Below, piece after piece: positions 1-7,567 of a stretch of 64,000 bases of DNA (its first letter is position 1; each line of letters begins with the position of its first letter). Made by a program: the position numbers and the translations under genes. The notes below the pieces were generated by a model. It was not told the origin of the DNA. It searched no databases and saw only the letters and a program-made list of their open reading frames with translations. This DNA is from Laceyella sediminis. GTDB lineage: Bacteria > Bacillota > Bacilli > Thermoactinomycetales > Thermoactinomycetaceae. The stretch covers positions 1 through 64,000 of the forward strand of contig NZ_PVTZ01000015.1 of the NCBI RefSeq assembly GCF_003003125.1, in the 5' to 3' direction.

Positions 1-117
1 GAGTACCGATTTCTTTTCATTTTTCTCATCCCCCATCACTAGTAGTGTAATCCACTTACACTCTTAGTGTCCAAAGTCATTAGGGGGCTAAAGAGACAGA
101 CGTTCGGCTTTCTTGCC

Positions 118-281
118 GTTAAGTTGAAACCATAGTGGTATTGAAATTTGGTCTTTTCTGATAGCGAAGATGCGGCGATAATGCGTTTAGTTGAAATCAT
201 AGTGGTATTGAAATAGCTCATCATTATCTGGATCACTTTTGTCCCCGAACGGTTTAGTTAAATCCATAATTGTATTAAAAC
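118..281 (+). CRISPR. Short CRISPR-like array: three 30-nt repeats, two 37-nt spacers
   Basis: Three 30-nt units occur at 118-147, 185-214 and 252-281, separated by two different sequences of exactly 37 nt. The first two agree at 28 of 30 positions. The third agrees with the second at 23 of 30, as is common for the leader-distal terminal repeat. Units start with GTT and end in ATTGAAAT or ATTAAAAC, the 3' end typical of type I-B/III repeats in Firmicutes. No repeat lies at the expected preceding position (51-80), and no cas gene is in the window. It is either a decayed orphan mini-array or the tail of an array lying beyond the left edge. Confidence 0.72.
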
Positions 282-495
282 TTTCCTGTTCCCTGACCAC
301 TTACATCGCACCACGCATCAATAGATGATCCCAAGAAGAAGATCCTCCCAGCGAGCTTTGCAAAATAAATCCAACCATAAATATCTGAATTGTTATACGA
401 TAAGGAGAGGGATTTTAGCCGGCGGGGTTTCTCACTGTATACAGTCAGACATTAACCGCTCATCCCTCCACAGGCGGATGGTTTAACCCATTTGC

Positions 496-524
496 TTGAC
501 AACCATCTATTACTATTTTATGCT
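496..524 (+). promoter_or_regulatory. Sigma-A promoter for the DoxX gene
   Basis: TTGACA (496-501), a 17-bp spacer and TATGCT (519-524) form a near-consensus vegetative promoter about 70 bp before the DoxX start. Confidence 0.7.
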
Positions 525-590
525 AACTTACATTAAGTAATTTAATTGAATTTTTTATGTCCTATATCCATTTGAGAAAGGATGTATCAC

Positions 591-1001
591 ATGCGTTTGA
601 ATACAGCAGTGAGTGTGTTGATTTTGAGGATTGTGCTCGGTGTGACGTTTCTGGTGCACGGGATTATGAAGTTTACCATGGGCTTGGATGCCGTGGCAGG
701 GATGTTTGCAGGGATGGGGCTTCCCGGGTTCCTGGGGTACGCGGTGTCCGTGATTGAGTTGGTGGGCGGCGCGGCGATGATTCTCGGTCTGGGTACGCGG
801 GTGGTCGCGTTTTTGTTTGCCTGCGTGATGGTGGGTGCGATTGTGACCGTTAAATGGTCTGTTGGTTTTGTGGGAAATGAGGATATGGCTGGATATGAGT
901 TTGATCTGGCGCTGTTGGCGATCTCGGTGTCCTTGCTTCTCACCGGGGGTGGCCGGTGGGCATTGGACCGTTTCTTTGACAAAGAAGAACATTTTAGCTA
1001 A
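591..1001 (+). CDS. DoxX family membrane protein (copy 1)
   Basis: A 136-aa integral membrane protein of the DoxX/SURF4 family. Visible hallmarks are the N-terminal segment with LRIVLGVTFLVHG and a following K, a Gly-rich helix around IELVGGAAMILG, and the tyrosine-rich loop GYEFDLALL before the last helix. The family is thought to sit in the cytoplasmic membrane and, in some members, to act in redox or oxidative-stress complexes; no substrate can be read here. The start at 591 is chosen because GAAAGGA (575-581) is well spaced from it; an in-frame ATG at 582 lies too close. Monocistronic, with its own promoter. A second DoxX lies at 24568-24948. Confidence 0.85.
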   Translation: MRLNTAVSVLILRIVLGVTFLVHGIMKFTMGLDAVAGMFAGMGLPGFLGYAVSVIELVGGAAMILGLGTRVVAFLFACVMVGAIVTVKWSVGFVGNEDMAGYEFDLALLAISVSLLLTGGGRWALDRFFDKEEHFS

Positions 1002-1089
1002 AACGGCATGTTTCCTTTAGTAGATGGATGAGGCATGCGGTTTCCGCGCATACTAGGATGAGAAATATGCGCAGATAGGAGACTCATCC

Positions 1090-1509
1090 ATGATACCGAT
1101 TGATTCGACCATTGAGGGCATCCGGCTGACGCTGGGGAAGGCGGAGCAGATTTTGGCTCCGGAAGGGTTTGTGCTCGGTGGCGGGCATCAATATGACCAC
1201 GGTTATTTTGATTATGCCTTAGATGAGGAAGCGGAACATGGCCACCGTTATTACTTGCGCGTGCCAGTGTACGCCGTGTCAGGCGACATTGAGATGGGGC
1301 GCGAGGACACGGTGGTGGACTTGGGCAAGCCATTTGTCATCAAGCATGAATTTCGCACCGGCAATGATCCGGTCGGTGATAGCGGCGTGGTTAGTGCGCT
1401 TGTCAATCAGTTTAGCAAGCCGCTTCCCACAGAAACCGCTGATATCGCACCGCAGTGGGTGGACCGGGCTCGCCAGAAGGTTGCGCGGTTGGAGTCCCTG
1501 TTTACCTAG
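1090..1509 (+). CDS. YugN-like family protein
   Basis: A 139-aa soluble protein starting MIPIDSTIEGIRLTL and carrying the family-typical GGGHQYDHGYFDYAL stretch near residue 30, followed by alternating beta segments such as YYLRVPVYAV. This matches the YugN-like family of Bacillales, whose function is unknown. AGGAGA just upstream gives a good ribosome binding site. It ends at a strong bidirectional terminator shared with the convergent cobW-type gene. Family assignment is from pattern memory; no activity is implied. Confidence 0.8.
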   Translation: MIPIDSTIEGIRLTLGKAEQILAPEGFVLGGGHQYDHGYFDYALDEEAEHGHRYYLRVPVYAVSGDIEMGREDTVVDLGKPFVIKHEFRTGNDPVGDSGVVSALVNQFSKPLPTETADIAPQWVDRARQKVARLESLFT

Positions 1510-1528
1510 TGCAAAGCGTGTAAGAAAA

Positions 1529-1566
1529 CAAAGGCAGGACGGGACAGAACTCCCGCCCTGCCTTTG
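1529..1566. terminator. Bidirectional terminator
   Basis: A perfect long hairpin (CAAAGGCAGGACGGGA paired with its complement around a CAGAAC loop) lies between the convergent yugN-like and cobW-like genes. Confidence 0.85.
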
Positions 1567-1605
1567 TGCGTTGTGCAGAGGGTGTCCCGCGTTTGGAAGT
1601 TGGCC

Positions 1606-2538
1606 TTAGAGCTTGGCCAATTGTGCTTTTAATTCAGTTTCAGGCAAGTCTTCGCCGATGAAAACCACGGTGCTGGGATAGGGAAATGGCTCTTCCGTAA
1701 ACATCGGCATGCCGTAAGCGTATTGAAACAGCATGGTTTGCTGGGGCTGATCGTGAAAGCGCAGATATCCTTTTGCCCGGTATAGTGTGTCTGGCGTTGT
1801 GCGGAGCCACGCTTCAAACATGTTGCGGTCGATCGGTTTGTCACATGTGTAGGAGAAGGCGCGTACGCGCAAGTGTTCCGCGGCATGCGCCGGTTGGTGT
1901 GTTTCTGTGCGGTAAAACGAGGTGTGTGTGCCGACTGCGTCATAAAGGAGCGGTAAGTCAAATCGCGCAAAATCGGTTACGATCTGGGGCGCGGTGCTGT
2001 TGATGCGGGTGAGGTCAGTAGTCAGGCGCTCGCGTTCACTCTCGGTGACATCACTGGCTTTGTTGATGATCAAAAAGTCAGTAAACCGCACCTGCTCCTC
2101 CATCAGGCGTCTCACCCGCACGCTGAGCCGATCCCGGTCACGCCAGCGGGGCAAGTCCAAGGTGGTGACGATTTTGCACGTTTTGAGCTGCTTAGCCATC
2201 AGTGGCGTGATGCAAGCGTCCAACACTTCGATAGGATGGGCCGCTCCGGTCGCCTCGATATAGATGGCGTCAGGCGCATGCTGTTGGCACAAACTCAGCA
2301 GTTGATGCGACAGCTGCGCTTGGATCGTGCAACAGATGCAGCCGTTTAACAACTCCTTCAACGGGGTGTCCTGTGGCAGGAGGCGCGAATCGACGGAGAT
2401 ATTGCCGATCTCATTCATCAATACGGCCACCTGGCGGCCACGCTCTTTTTCCCAGGCCAACAGCTGGGTAAGGAGCGTAGTTTTGCCGCTGCCCAGAAAT
2501 CCGCTTAAAATATAGATTTCTACTGGCTTTGTGGTCAT
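1606..2538 (-). CDS. CobW/COG0523 family GTP-binding metallochaperone
   Basis: A 310-aa G3E-family P-loop GTPase. The Walker A SGFLGSGKTTLL is at residues 13-24, the metal-binding motif GCICCTIQ (CxCC type) lies near residue 66, and EATGAAHP and the guanine-specificity NKAS follow. The C-terminal CobW_C-like domain is shorter than in many members. COG0523 proteins deliver metals, commonly zinc, to client enzymes during metal starvation; the Bacillus homologue YciC/ZagA is Zur-regulated. A GAGGTGA ribosome binding site precedes the ATG. The gene diverges from the ferredoxin-like gene at 2836, and a Zur/Fur-type box lies between them. The exact metal cannot be read from sequence. Confidence 0.9.
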   Translation of the reverse strand: MTTKPVEIYILSGFLGSGKTTLLTQLLAWEKERGRQVAVLMNEIGNISVDSRLLPQDTPLKELLNGCICCTIQAQLSHQLLSLCQQHAPDAIYIEATGAAHPIEVLDACITPLMAKQLKTCKIVTTLDLPRWRDRDRLSVRVRRLMEEQVRFTDFLIINKASDVTESERERLTTDLTRINSTAPQIVTDFARFDLPLLYDAVGTHTSFYRTETHQPAHAAEHLRVRAFSYTCDKPIDRNMFEAWLRTTPDTLYRAKGYLRFHDQPQQTMLFQYAYGMPMFTEEPFPYPSTVVFIGEDLPETELKAQLAKL

Positions 2539-2724
2539 GTTCTATTTCACCTCAACCAAGACGAGACACTGACTAGGGTGTGCCCGTTCAATATGCTGAG
2601 CGGCTTCAATGTTGGCCGCTTGCATGTGTCTGCGTGATTTGCCTGACACGCCTTCACTCGCGTCAAATTAGATCTATCATAACTTGTTCTGCTATCTATG
2701 TAAATGATAATTGAACCTGTTTTG

Positions 2725-2754
2725 TTGAGATAGAATTCACTACAAAGTTATAAT
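2725..2754 (+). promoter_or_regulatory. Sigma-A promoter before the ferredoxin-like gene
   Basis: TTGAGA (2725-2730), an 18-bp spacer and TATAAT (2749-2754). The putative metal-regulator box at 2792-2812 lies downstream of the expected transcription start. Confidence 0.5.
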
Positions 2755-2791
2755 GTAATTGCGATATAAAGAAAGATAGAGATTATTGGTT

Positions 2792-2812
2792 AAATCATAA
2801 TCATTCTTATTA
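2792..2812. promoter_or_regulatory. Zur/Fur-type operator candidate
   Basis: The 21-bp stretch beginning AAATCATAATCATT matches most positions of the Bacillus Zur consensus (AAATCGTAAT-N-ATTACGATTT) in its left half and centre, and less well on the right. It lies in the intergenic region shared by the CobW-family gene and the ferredoxin-like gene. Fur or PerR are alternatives because the family boxes overlap. Confidence 0.4.
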
Positions 2813-2835
2813 AGTCGATACAAAAAGGTGATTAA

Positions 2836-3192
2836 GTGAGCACATGGGATTTTTCGGAGCTGCAACATCATCTCCTGATCTGTAATGGCGGAAGTTGTAT
2901 GAAACGGCAAGGGGAAGAGGTGACGCAGGCAATTCGTGCGGAAATCTCCCGCTTGGGCCTGGATCAACAAATACACACGTCACGGACGAGATGCAATGGG
3001 CGTTGCCAAGACGCATGTGTTGTCATCGCATATCCCCAAGGGACGTGGTTTCGCAATGTGAGTCCGGAGCATGCGCCAGCGTTGCTCGAGCGGGTGCGGA
3101 CGGGGCAAGGGTTTGAGGAGCATGTTAGCCACATCTTGGTAGACGGGAAGTTTGTTAGAAGTGAGGTTGCGCCGCTTGGAAAGAAAAAGTGA
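2836..3192 (+). CDS. Thioredoxin-like [2Fe-2S] ferredoxin-type protein
   Basis: A 118-aa protein with a GTG start behind AAAAAGGTG. It carries the cysteine pattern of thioredoxin-fold [2Fe-2S] ferredoxins: C-N-G-G-S-C-M-K near residue 16, then CNGRCQDACVV near residues 53-63. The segment YPQGTWFRNVSPEHAPALLE is also typical. Such proteins bind one [2Fe-2S] cluster and serve as electron carriers or scaffold domains. Divergent from the CobW-family GTPase and preceded by a possible Zur/Fur box, so a role in metal homeostasis is plausible but inferred. Confidence 0.82.
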   Translation: MSTWDFSELQHHLLICNGGSCMKRQGEEVTQAIRAEISRLGLDQQIHTSRTRCNGRCQDACVVIAYPQGTWFRNVSPEHAPALLERVRTGQGFEEHVSHILVDGKFVRSEVAPLGKKK

Positions 3193-3208
3193 CCCCTTGT
3201 TAAGGGGT
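3192..3208. repeat. 17-nt palindrome, copy 1
   Basis: ACCCCTTGTTAAGGGGT. An identical copy lies at 4354-4370, so the two bracket the methyltransferase gene. It overlaps the stop codon of the ferredoxin-like gene. It may act as a weak terminator or be an end of a small mobile unit. Confidence 0.6.
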
Positions 3209-3432
3209 GAGACTGCTGACAAAGGTAGAATAGATCACACATAGATTACTCCAAAAATCATTGCAATACAAAGCTTCCCATTACCCCAAAGGAATGGGCA
3301 TGGGCATGCTAGACCACGAACGTATTTTAAAGGTCAGAAAACTGTTTTTTTTCGCAGAAAATGGAGGCGCGAGCCTTATAAACTCTGTTACGTCAGTGTT
3401 TTCATACTGTGCCGCACGAGGAGGAGTATTTC

Positions 3433-4215
3433 ATGCCGATTGACTTTCATTCTGAGAACAACCGTTTCACATATGCTGCACGTCAGGCTTACTTATCTTG
3501 GATATCCACCATCCAAAATATCGTGGATGTGAAAGGCAAACGCGTTTTGGATATGGGGTGCGGTGGCGGGATTTACTGCAAGGCGTTTGCCCAGATGGGC
3601 GCAAAACATGTTACCGGAATTGATTTTTCTAAGGAGATGATCAAAGGCGCCACAGAAAACTGCAAGGACTATCCCCAAATTGCCTTTGTCGTAGGGGATG
3701 CACTTGATACGAACCTGCCAAGTTCAACGTATGATGTGATCTTGGCAAGGGCACTCATTCACCATCTGTCGGACTTGGAATCGTGTTTCCGTGAGACTTA
3801 CAGGTTATTGAAACCCGGCGGCATTTTCATCGTACAGAATCGCACCATCGAGAATGCATTGCAACCACCGAGTGAGAATCATATTCGAGGGTATTTCTTC
3901 GAAGTATACCCAAGACTTATCGACATAGAAGCCGAACGAAGGCATGATGGCAAAGCAGTTAAAGAAGCTTTGCTAAAGGTGGGTTTTCGATCCGTTGATG
4001 AACATCCATTATGTGAGACAAGAAAAACTTACACCGATCTTGAAGAACTAAAGAACGATCTATTAGCGAGAACAGGTCGGTCCATTTTGCACGAACTGTC
4101 AGATCCGGAATTGGAATATCTCGTTCAGTATATAAGCGAACGCTTGAGCAATCGCAGTACACAGGAAATTGTCGAACAAGATTATTGGACGATTTGGGTG
4201 GCCAAAAAGGAATAA
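3433..4215 (+). CDS. Class I SAM-dependent methyltransferase
   Basis: A 260-aa Rossmann-fold methyltransferase. Motif I is VLDMGCGGGIYCKAF near residue 39; motif II contains VTGIDFSKEMIKGA; the post-II segment is FVVGDALDTNLPSSTYDVILARALIHH; then the UbiE/Methyltransf_11-type RLLKPGGIFIVQ. The C-terminal third is helical and gives no substrate clue. Start 3433 is chosen because GAGGAG lies at 3421-3426; an upstream in-frame ATG lacks such a site. The gene lies alone between two identical palindromes (3192-3208, 4354-4370), suggesting a cassette-like insertion. The substrate is unknown. Confidence 0.85.
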   Translation: MPIDFHSENNRFTYAARQAYLSWISTIQNIVDVKGKRVLDMGCGGGIYCKAFAQMGAKHVTGIDFSKEMIKGATENCKDYPQIAFVVGDALDTNLPSSTYDVILARALIHHLSDLESCFRETYRLLKPGGIFIVQNRTIENALQPPSENHIRGYFFEVYPRLIDIEAERRHDGKAVKEALLKVGFRSVDEHPLCETRKTYTDLEELKNDLLARTGRSILHELSDPELEYLVQYISERLSNRSTQEIVEQDYWTIWVAKKE

Positions 4216-4304
4216 TTGCCTGTCAACGAATTACAACCATCAGGCAAATCCGTCAACCGGACAACAGCTTTTTTGTCGTAATGAATTGAAATAAAGATCA
4301 ATAC

Positions 4305-4345
4305 AACCCCTGGCCCTTTTCTCATGAAAAGATCCAGGGGTTTGT
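4305..4345. terminator. Terminator after methyltransferase gene
   Basis: AACCCCTGG and CCAGGGGTT are separated by about 20 nt, followed by TTTGTC. Confidence 0.7.
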
Positions 4346-4353
4346 CATTAATC

Positions 4354-4370
4354 ACCCCTTGTTAAGGGGT
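4354..4370. repeat. 17-nt palindrome, copy 2
   Basis: Identical to the palindrome at 3192-3208. Positioned at the 3' end of the minus-strand subtilase gene. Confidence 0.6.
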
Positions 4371-4383
4371 CATATTCATTGAG

Positions 4384-5775
4384 TTAGAAAGAATATAAGA
4401 TTTTTCTCAAGTCAGGCATTACGCCGATCTTGTCAGTAGACGGATTGGCTGATGGCGTACCAAACTGAGGATTGCTCAGGATACTCCGCAAGGTGGCCGG
4501 GGAGTAATAACTCTGATATTTGGCGTAAGCGGCTCCTTGTACGGCGACAGCTGCACCGGCCACAATGGGTGAAGCACCGGAAGTTCCATTGAAACTGGTG
4601 GTATAACGATTGGTCTCACCCAAGTTGCCATAAGTGGTGTCAATGTTTTCTCCCCAACCGTAGCAATCAATGCGGCTGCCGTAGTTGGAGAATGACAAGC
4701 GTTTATGCACGGTGCCGGAACTGGCGGCGCCCACCATGATCGCTCCCGAATCACGGAAATCGGGACTGTTGCGGTTTAACACGTATTTGCCCTGACTATC
4801 CTTATATGCGTCCAAGTCGTTGGCGCCGTTGCCGGCCGCTTCTACGATCGTGATGCCTCGATCCGTTCCCGTGCGAATGGCGTCAAAGACAGCCGGCTCC
4901 ACTTCCACGGGCAAATACGTATTGTAGCCCGGCGCGGTTGTTTGAGCTTCCAACAGCAGCACATCGCCTGGCTTCATGGTATTGACCGCGCTCAAAATAG
5001 CGTCCGCAGTGCTGTATGTGGATTGGGTGCGCCACTGTGACACGACTTTGGCCGTGGCGTTGGGGGTGATGCCGATATCGCCGAGGGTATTATCCACCGC
5101 CACCACTTCACCCAGCACGGCAGTGCCATGGCTGTGGTACGCTTTGTTCACCCCGGAGATCAGCTGGATTCTTTTGGCTGCCAGATCTTCGTGGTTCAAT
5201 TCCCACCCTTGCTCCAAATCGACAAAAGTGATGCCACTGCCGTCCCCGCCGGCTTTGGTCCAAGCGAAATGAGCGTCTATTCCTTCCGGGGCTGGTTTCA
5301 GATATCCTTGGTTGCCCGAGCGAGGGTCGTCTTGGGGAGTGACTGCCGGCGGTTGCACTGGGGTGCCTTCGACATAAGCCAATTCCACCAAGGAAGAACG
5401 TTCATACTGCTTGGCTAATTGCTCGGCATCCATCCCTTTGGGAACCGTTACCGCATAATATTGCATCAGATCGGGTCGCGCCTGCTTGGCATGGATCATG
5501 TTGTGCAAGCGGTTCGGCTCGATGGAACGGAACAAGCGCTCCATTTTCAAGTTGGGCAGGGAATTGGTTTTATCTTTCGCACGGATCGCTTTTTCCACGC
5601 CATCTTGATAGGATGGGACGAGGTGATCTTTGAGTTTGACAACAACCCGTTTTTGGTGCGGGTTTGATTCATTCGCCGTAACCGAAGATTGGCCGCCGCC
5701 CATGATGGTGAGGACGGACGCGCACAGCAAGACGGCGGTTGACAGCGACAGCCATTTGAACCTATTTTTTCTCAT
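4384..5775 (-). CDS. Secreted S8 family serine peptidase (subtilase)
   Basis: A 463-aa pre-pro-protease. A signal peptide (RKNRFK, then LSTAVLLCASVLTIMGG) is followed by a propeptide to about residue 160. The catalytic domain shows Asp186 in FVDLEQGW, His216 in HSHGTAVLGE, oxyanion Asn317 in VEAAGNG and nucleophile Ser399 in NGTSGASP, so the triad is complete. The start at 5775 is supported by GAGAGAGGGA directly upstream; an in-frame upstream extension is not signal-like. The enzyme is expected extracellular. Its substrate class cannot be read. Transcribed alone. Confidence 0.92.
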   Translation of the reverse strand: MRKNRFKWLSLSTAVLLCASVLTIMGGGQSSVTANESNPHQKRVVVKLKDHLVPSYQDGVEKAIRAKDKTNSLPNLKMERLFRSIEPNRLHNMIHAKQARPDLMQYYAVTVPKGMDAEQLAKQYERSSLVELAYVEGTPVQPPAVTPQDDPRSGNQGYLKPAPEGIDAHFAWTKAGGDGSGITFVDLEQGWELNHEDLAAKRIQLISGVNKAYHSHGTAVLGEVVAVDNTLGDIGITPNATAKVVSQWRTQSTYSTADAILSAVNTMKPGDVLLLEAQTTAPGYNTYLPVEVEPAVFDAIRTGTDRGITIVEAAGNGANDLDAYKDSQGKYVLNRNSPDFRDSGAIMVGAASSGTVHKRLSFSNYGSRIDCYGWGENIDTTYGNLGETNRYTTSFNGTSGASPIVAGAAVAVQGAAYAKYQSYYSPATLRSILSNPQFGTPSANPSTDKIGVMPDLRKILYSF

Positions 5776-6191
5776 GATGTTCCCTCTCTCTGATGTGGAT
5801 TCACGGTGATGAAACACTGGAGTGTGTCTGGCAAAGCAAGTTGGCAGGGAAGAAGCGGCGGAAAAACCTTTTCTCGAGGAGCGCCTCGTCATACGTGAAG
5901 CGAATGAGAAAGTGGTTTTGGAGCCGATCAAAAAAGTTTTTACAGCTTATTTACGACTTCTTCATGCAGTAGCCTGCGGGCATAGTGGTGTTGTTAGGTG
6001 TATTGAAAACTTGGCTTCTCACCCCCCTAAAAAAATTGCTGATATCGTAATATATTTAATTTTATATCAAATAATTAAATTTATCTATTATTTGAATAGA
6101 TTGTAAGATTGATTAATTTAGTTGGTTGGCCAAAGGCAAGTGGGATGACTCTGAGAAGAAATATGAAGCGGATGAAAGGGGATGCTGCTGT
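5776..6191. other. Intergenic region, AT-rich
   Basis: This stretch separates the divergent subtilase and GH4 genes. The part at 6020-6125 is strongly AT-rich and probably carries promoters. An open frame at 5822-6106 has no ribosome binding site and no recognisable protein features, so I do not call a gene. Confidence 0.5.
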
Positions 6192-7514
6192 ATGCGTAAT
6201 GGGCTGAAGATCGCGGTAATCGGCGGGGGTTCAAGCTACACGCCGGAGCTGATTGATGGGCTCATCAAGGGGCAACATGAGTTGCCGGTGAACGAGGTTT
6301 GGCTGGTAGATGTGGAAGAAGGGAAAGAAAAGCTTACTATTATTGGGCGTCTAGCCCAGCGCATGGTGTCCAAAGCGGGAGCGCCAATAACGATTCATTG
6401 GACATTGGATCGCCAAGCGGCACTCAAAGAAGCTGCTTTCGTCATCACCCAGTTTCGGGTGGGCGGGTTGGCGGCACGGATCAAAGATGAAACGATTCCT
6501 TTAAAATATGATGTGATCGGACAAGAGACCAATGGGCCCGGCGGTCTGTTTAAAGCCTTGCGCACCATTCCGGTAATCCTGGACATTTGCGAAGAGATGG
6601 AGGAATTGTGTCCGGAGGCTTGGCTGATCAACTTTACCAATCCGGCGGGGATTGTGACAGAAGCGGTGTTGCGGCATAGCCGGATCAACAAAGTGATCGG
6701 CTTGTGCAACGGCCCGATCAGCATCAGCAGAGGGATCGCCGCGGCGCTCAATGTGGAGCCAGCACGGGTGCGCATCGACTTCGCCGGTTTGAATCACATG
6801 TCCTACGGTTTAAAGACCGCCCTTGATGGAGAAGACATTTCTAGCCGGGTGATTGCTATGCTGGCCGGGCGTGGCGAAGATGGACAGATGATCCGGCAAT
6901 TGACTGGTGTCGAGTGGGTGCCGGAGTTTGTGGAAGCGCTAGGGGTGATTCCTTGCGGTTATCATCGGTATTATTATCAACCGCGCACCATGCTGGCTGC
7001 GATGAAGCGAGAAGCAGCACAAACCGGCACCCGGGCGGAGGTGGTCAAACGGCTGGAGGATGAACTGTTTGCGTTGTACCAAGATCCTAATCTGAACGTC
7101 AAACCGAAGCAATTGGAGGGGCGTGGCGGTGCCTATTATAGTGAAGCGGCGGTGCAGTTGATGCGTTCCATCTACACCGATAAGCGGGACATTCAGGTGG
7201 TTAACACCCGCAATCAGGGTGCGATTGCCGGCATCCCTGATGAGTCAGCGGTGGAAGTGAGTTGCGTCATCACCAGAGAAGGTCCACGCCCACTCGTGAT
7301 GGGTGAGTTGCCGGTTGCCGTCCGCGGATTGGTGCAACAGATCAAATCGTTTGAGCGCGTCACTGTCGACGCCGCTGTGTCAGGAGATTATCGCACAGCG
7401 TTGTTGGCGATGGTCATCAATCCGTTGGTGCCTTCGGATGCGGTCGCCAAGCAGATCTTGGATGAGTTGTTGGAGGCGCATCGGGCTTATTTGCCGCGTT
7501 TCTTTGGTGATTGA
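6192..7514 (+). CDS. Glycoside hydrolase family 4, 6-phospho-beta-glucosidase type
   Basis: A 440-aa GH4 enzyme. The N-terminal NAD-binding motif is KIAVIGGGSSYTPEL; DRQAALKEAAFVITQFRVGG, the QETNGPGGLFKALRTIP block, LINFTNPAG, the GLCNGPIS cysteine motif (metal ligand) and AGLNHMS with its histidine follow. These match LicH/CelF-type enzymes that hydrolyse phosphorylated beta-glucosides by an NAD- and Mn-dependent redox elimination mechanism in the cytoplasm. The start at 6192 is behind AAAGGGG. No PTS gene is adjacent, so its sugar importer must be elsewhere. Substrate stereochemistry is inferred from family resemblance. Confidence 0.88.
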   Translation: MRNGLKIAVIGGGSSYTPELIDGLIKGQHELPVNEVWLVDVEEGKEKLTIIGRLAQRMVSKAGAPITIHWTLDRQAALKEAAFVITQFRVGGLAARIKDETIPLKYDVIGQETNGPGGLFKALRTIPVILDICEEMEELCPEAWLINFTNPAGIVTEAVLRHSRINKVIGLCNGPISISRGIAAALNVEPARVRIDFAGLNHMSYGLKTALDGEDISSRVIAMLAGRGEDGQMIRQLTGVEWVPEFVEALGVIPCGYHRYYYQPRTMLAAMKREAAQTGTRAEVVKRLEDELFALYQDPNLNVKPKQLEGRGGAYYSEAAVQLMRSIYTDKRDIQVVNTRNQGAIAGIPDESAVEVSCVITREGPRPLVMGELPVAVRGLVQQIKSFERVTVDAAVSGDYRTALLAMVINPLVPSDAVAKQILDELLEAHRAYLPRFFGD

Positions 7515-7533
7515 GGAAGGCTCAAACCAAAAG

Positions 7534-7565
7534 AAAACCCCACCTTTGTCATGAGGTGGGGTAAA
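7534..7565. terminator. Bidirectional terminator
   Basis: CCCCACCT (7538-7545) pairs with AGGTGGGG (7554-7561), with A-rich left and T/A-rich right flanks, between convergent genes. Confidence 0.8.
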
Positions 7566-7567
7566 TA

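Noticed and set aside
5981-6010. CATAGTGGT and TATTGAAAAC resembling the CRISPR repeat
   Set aside because: Only two short blocks match and spacing is off; no periodic partner nearby.
5822-6106. 94-codon plus-strand frame
   Set aside because: No start signal and no protein-like pattern; overlaps the promoter region of two divergent genes.
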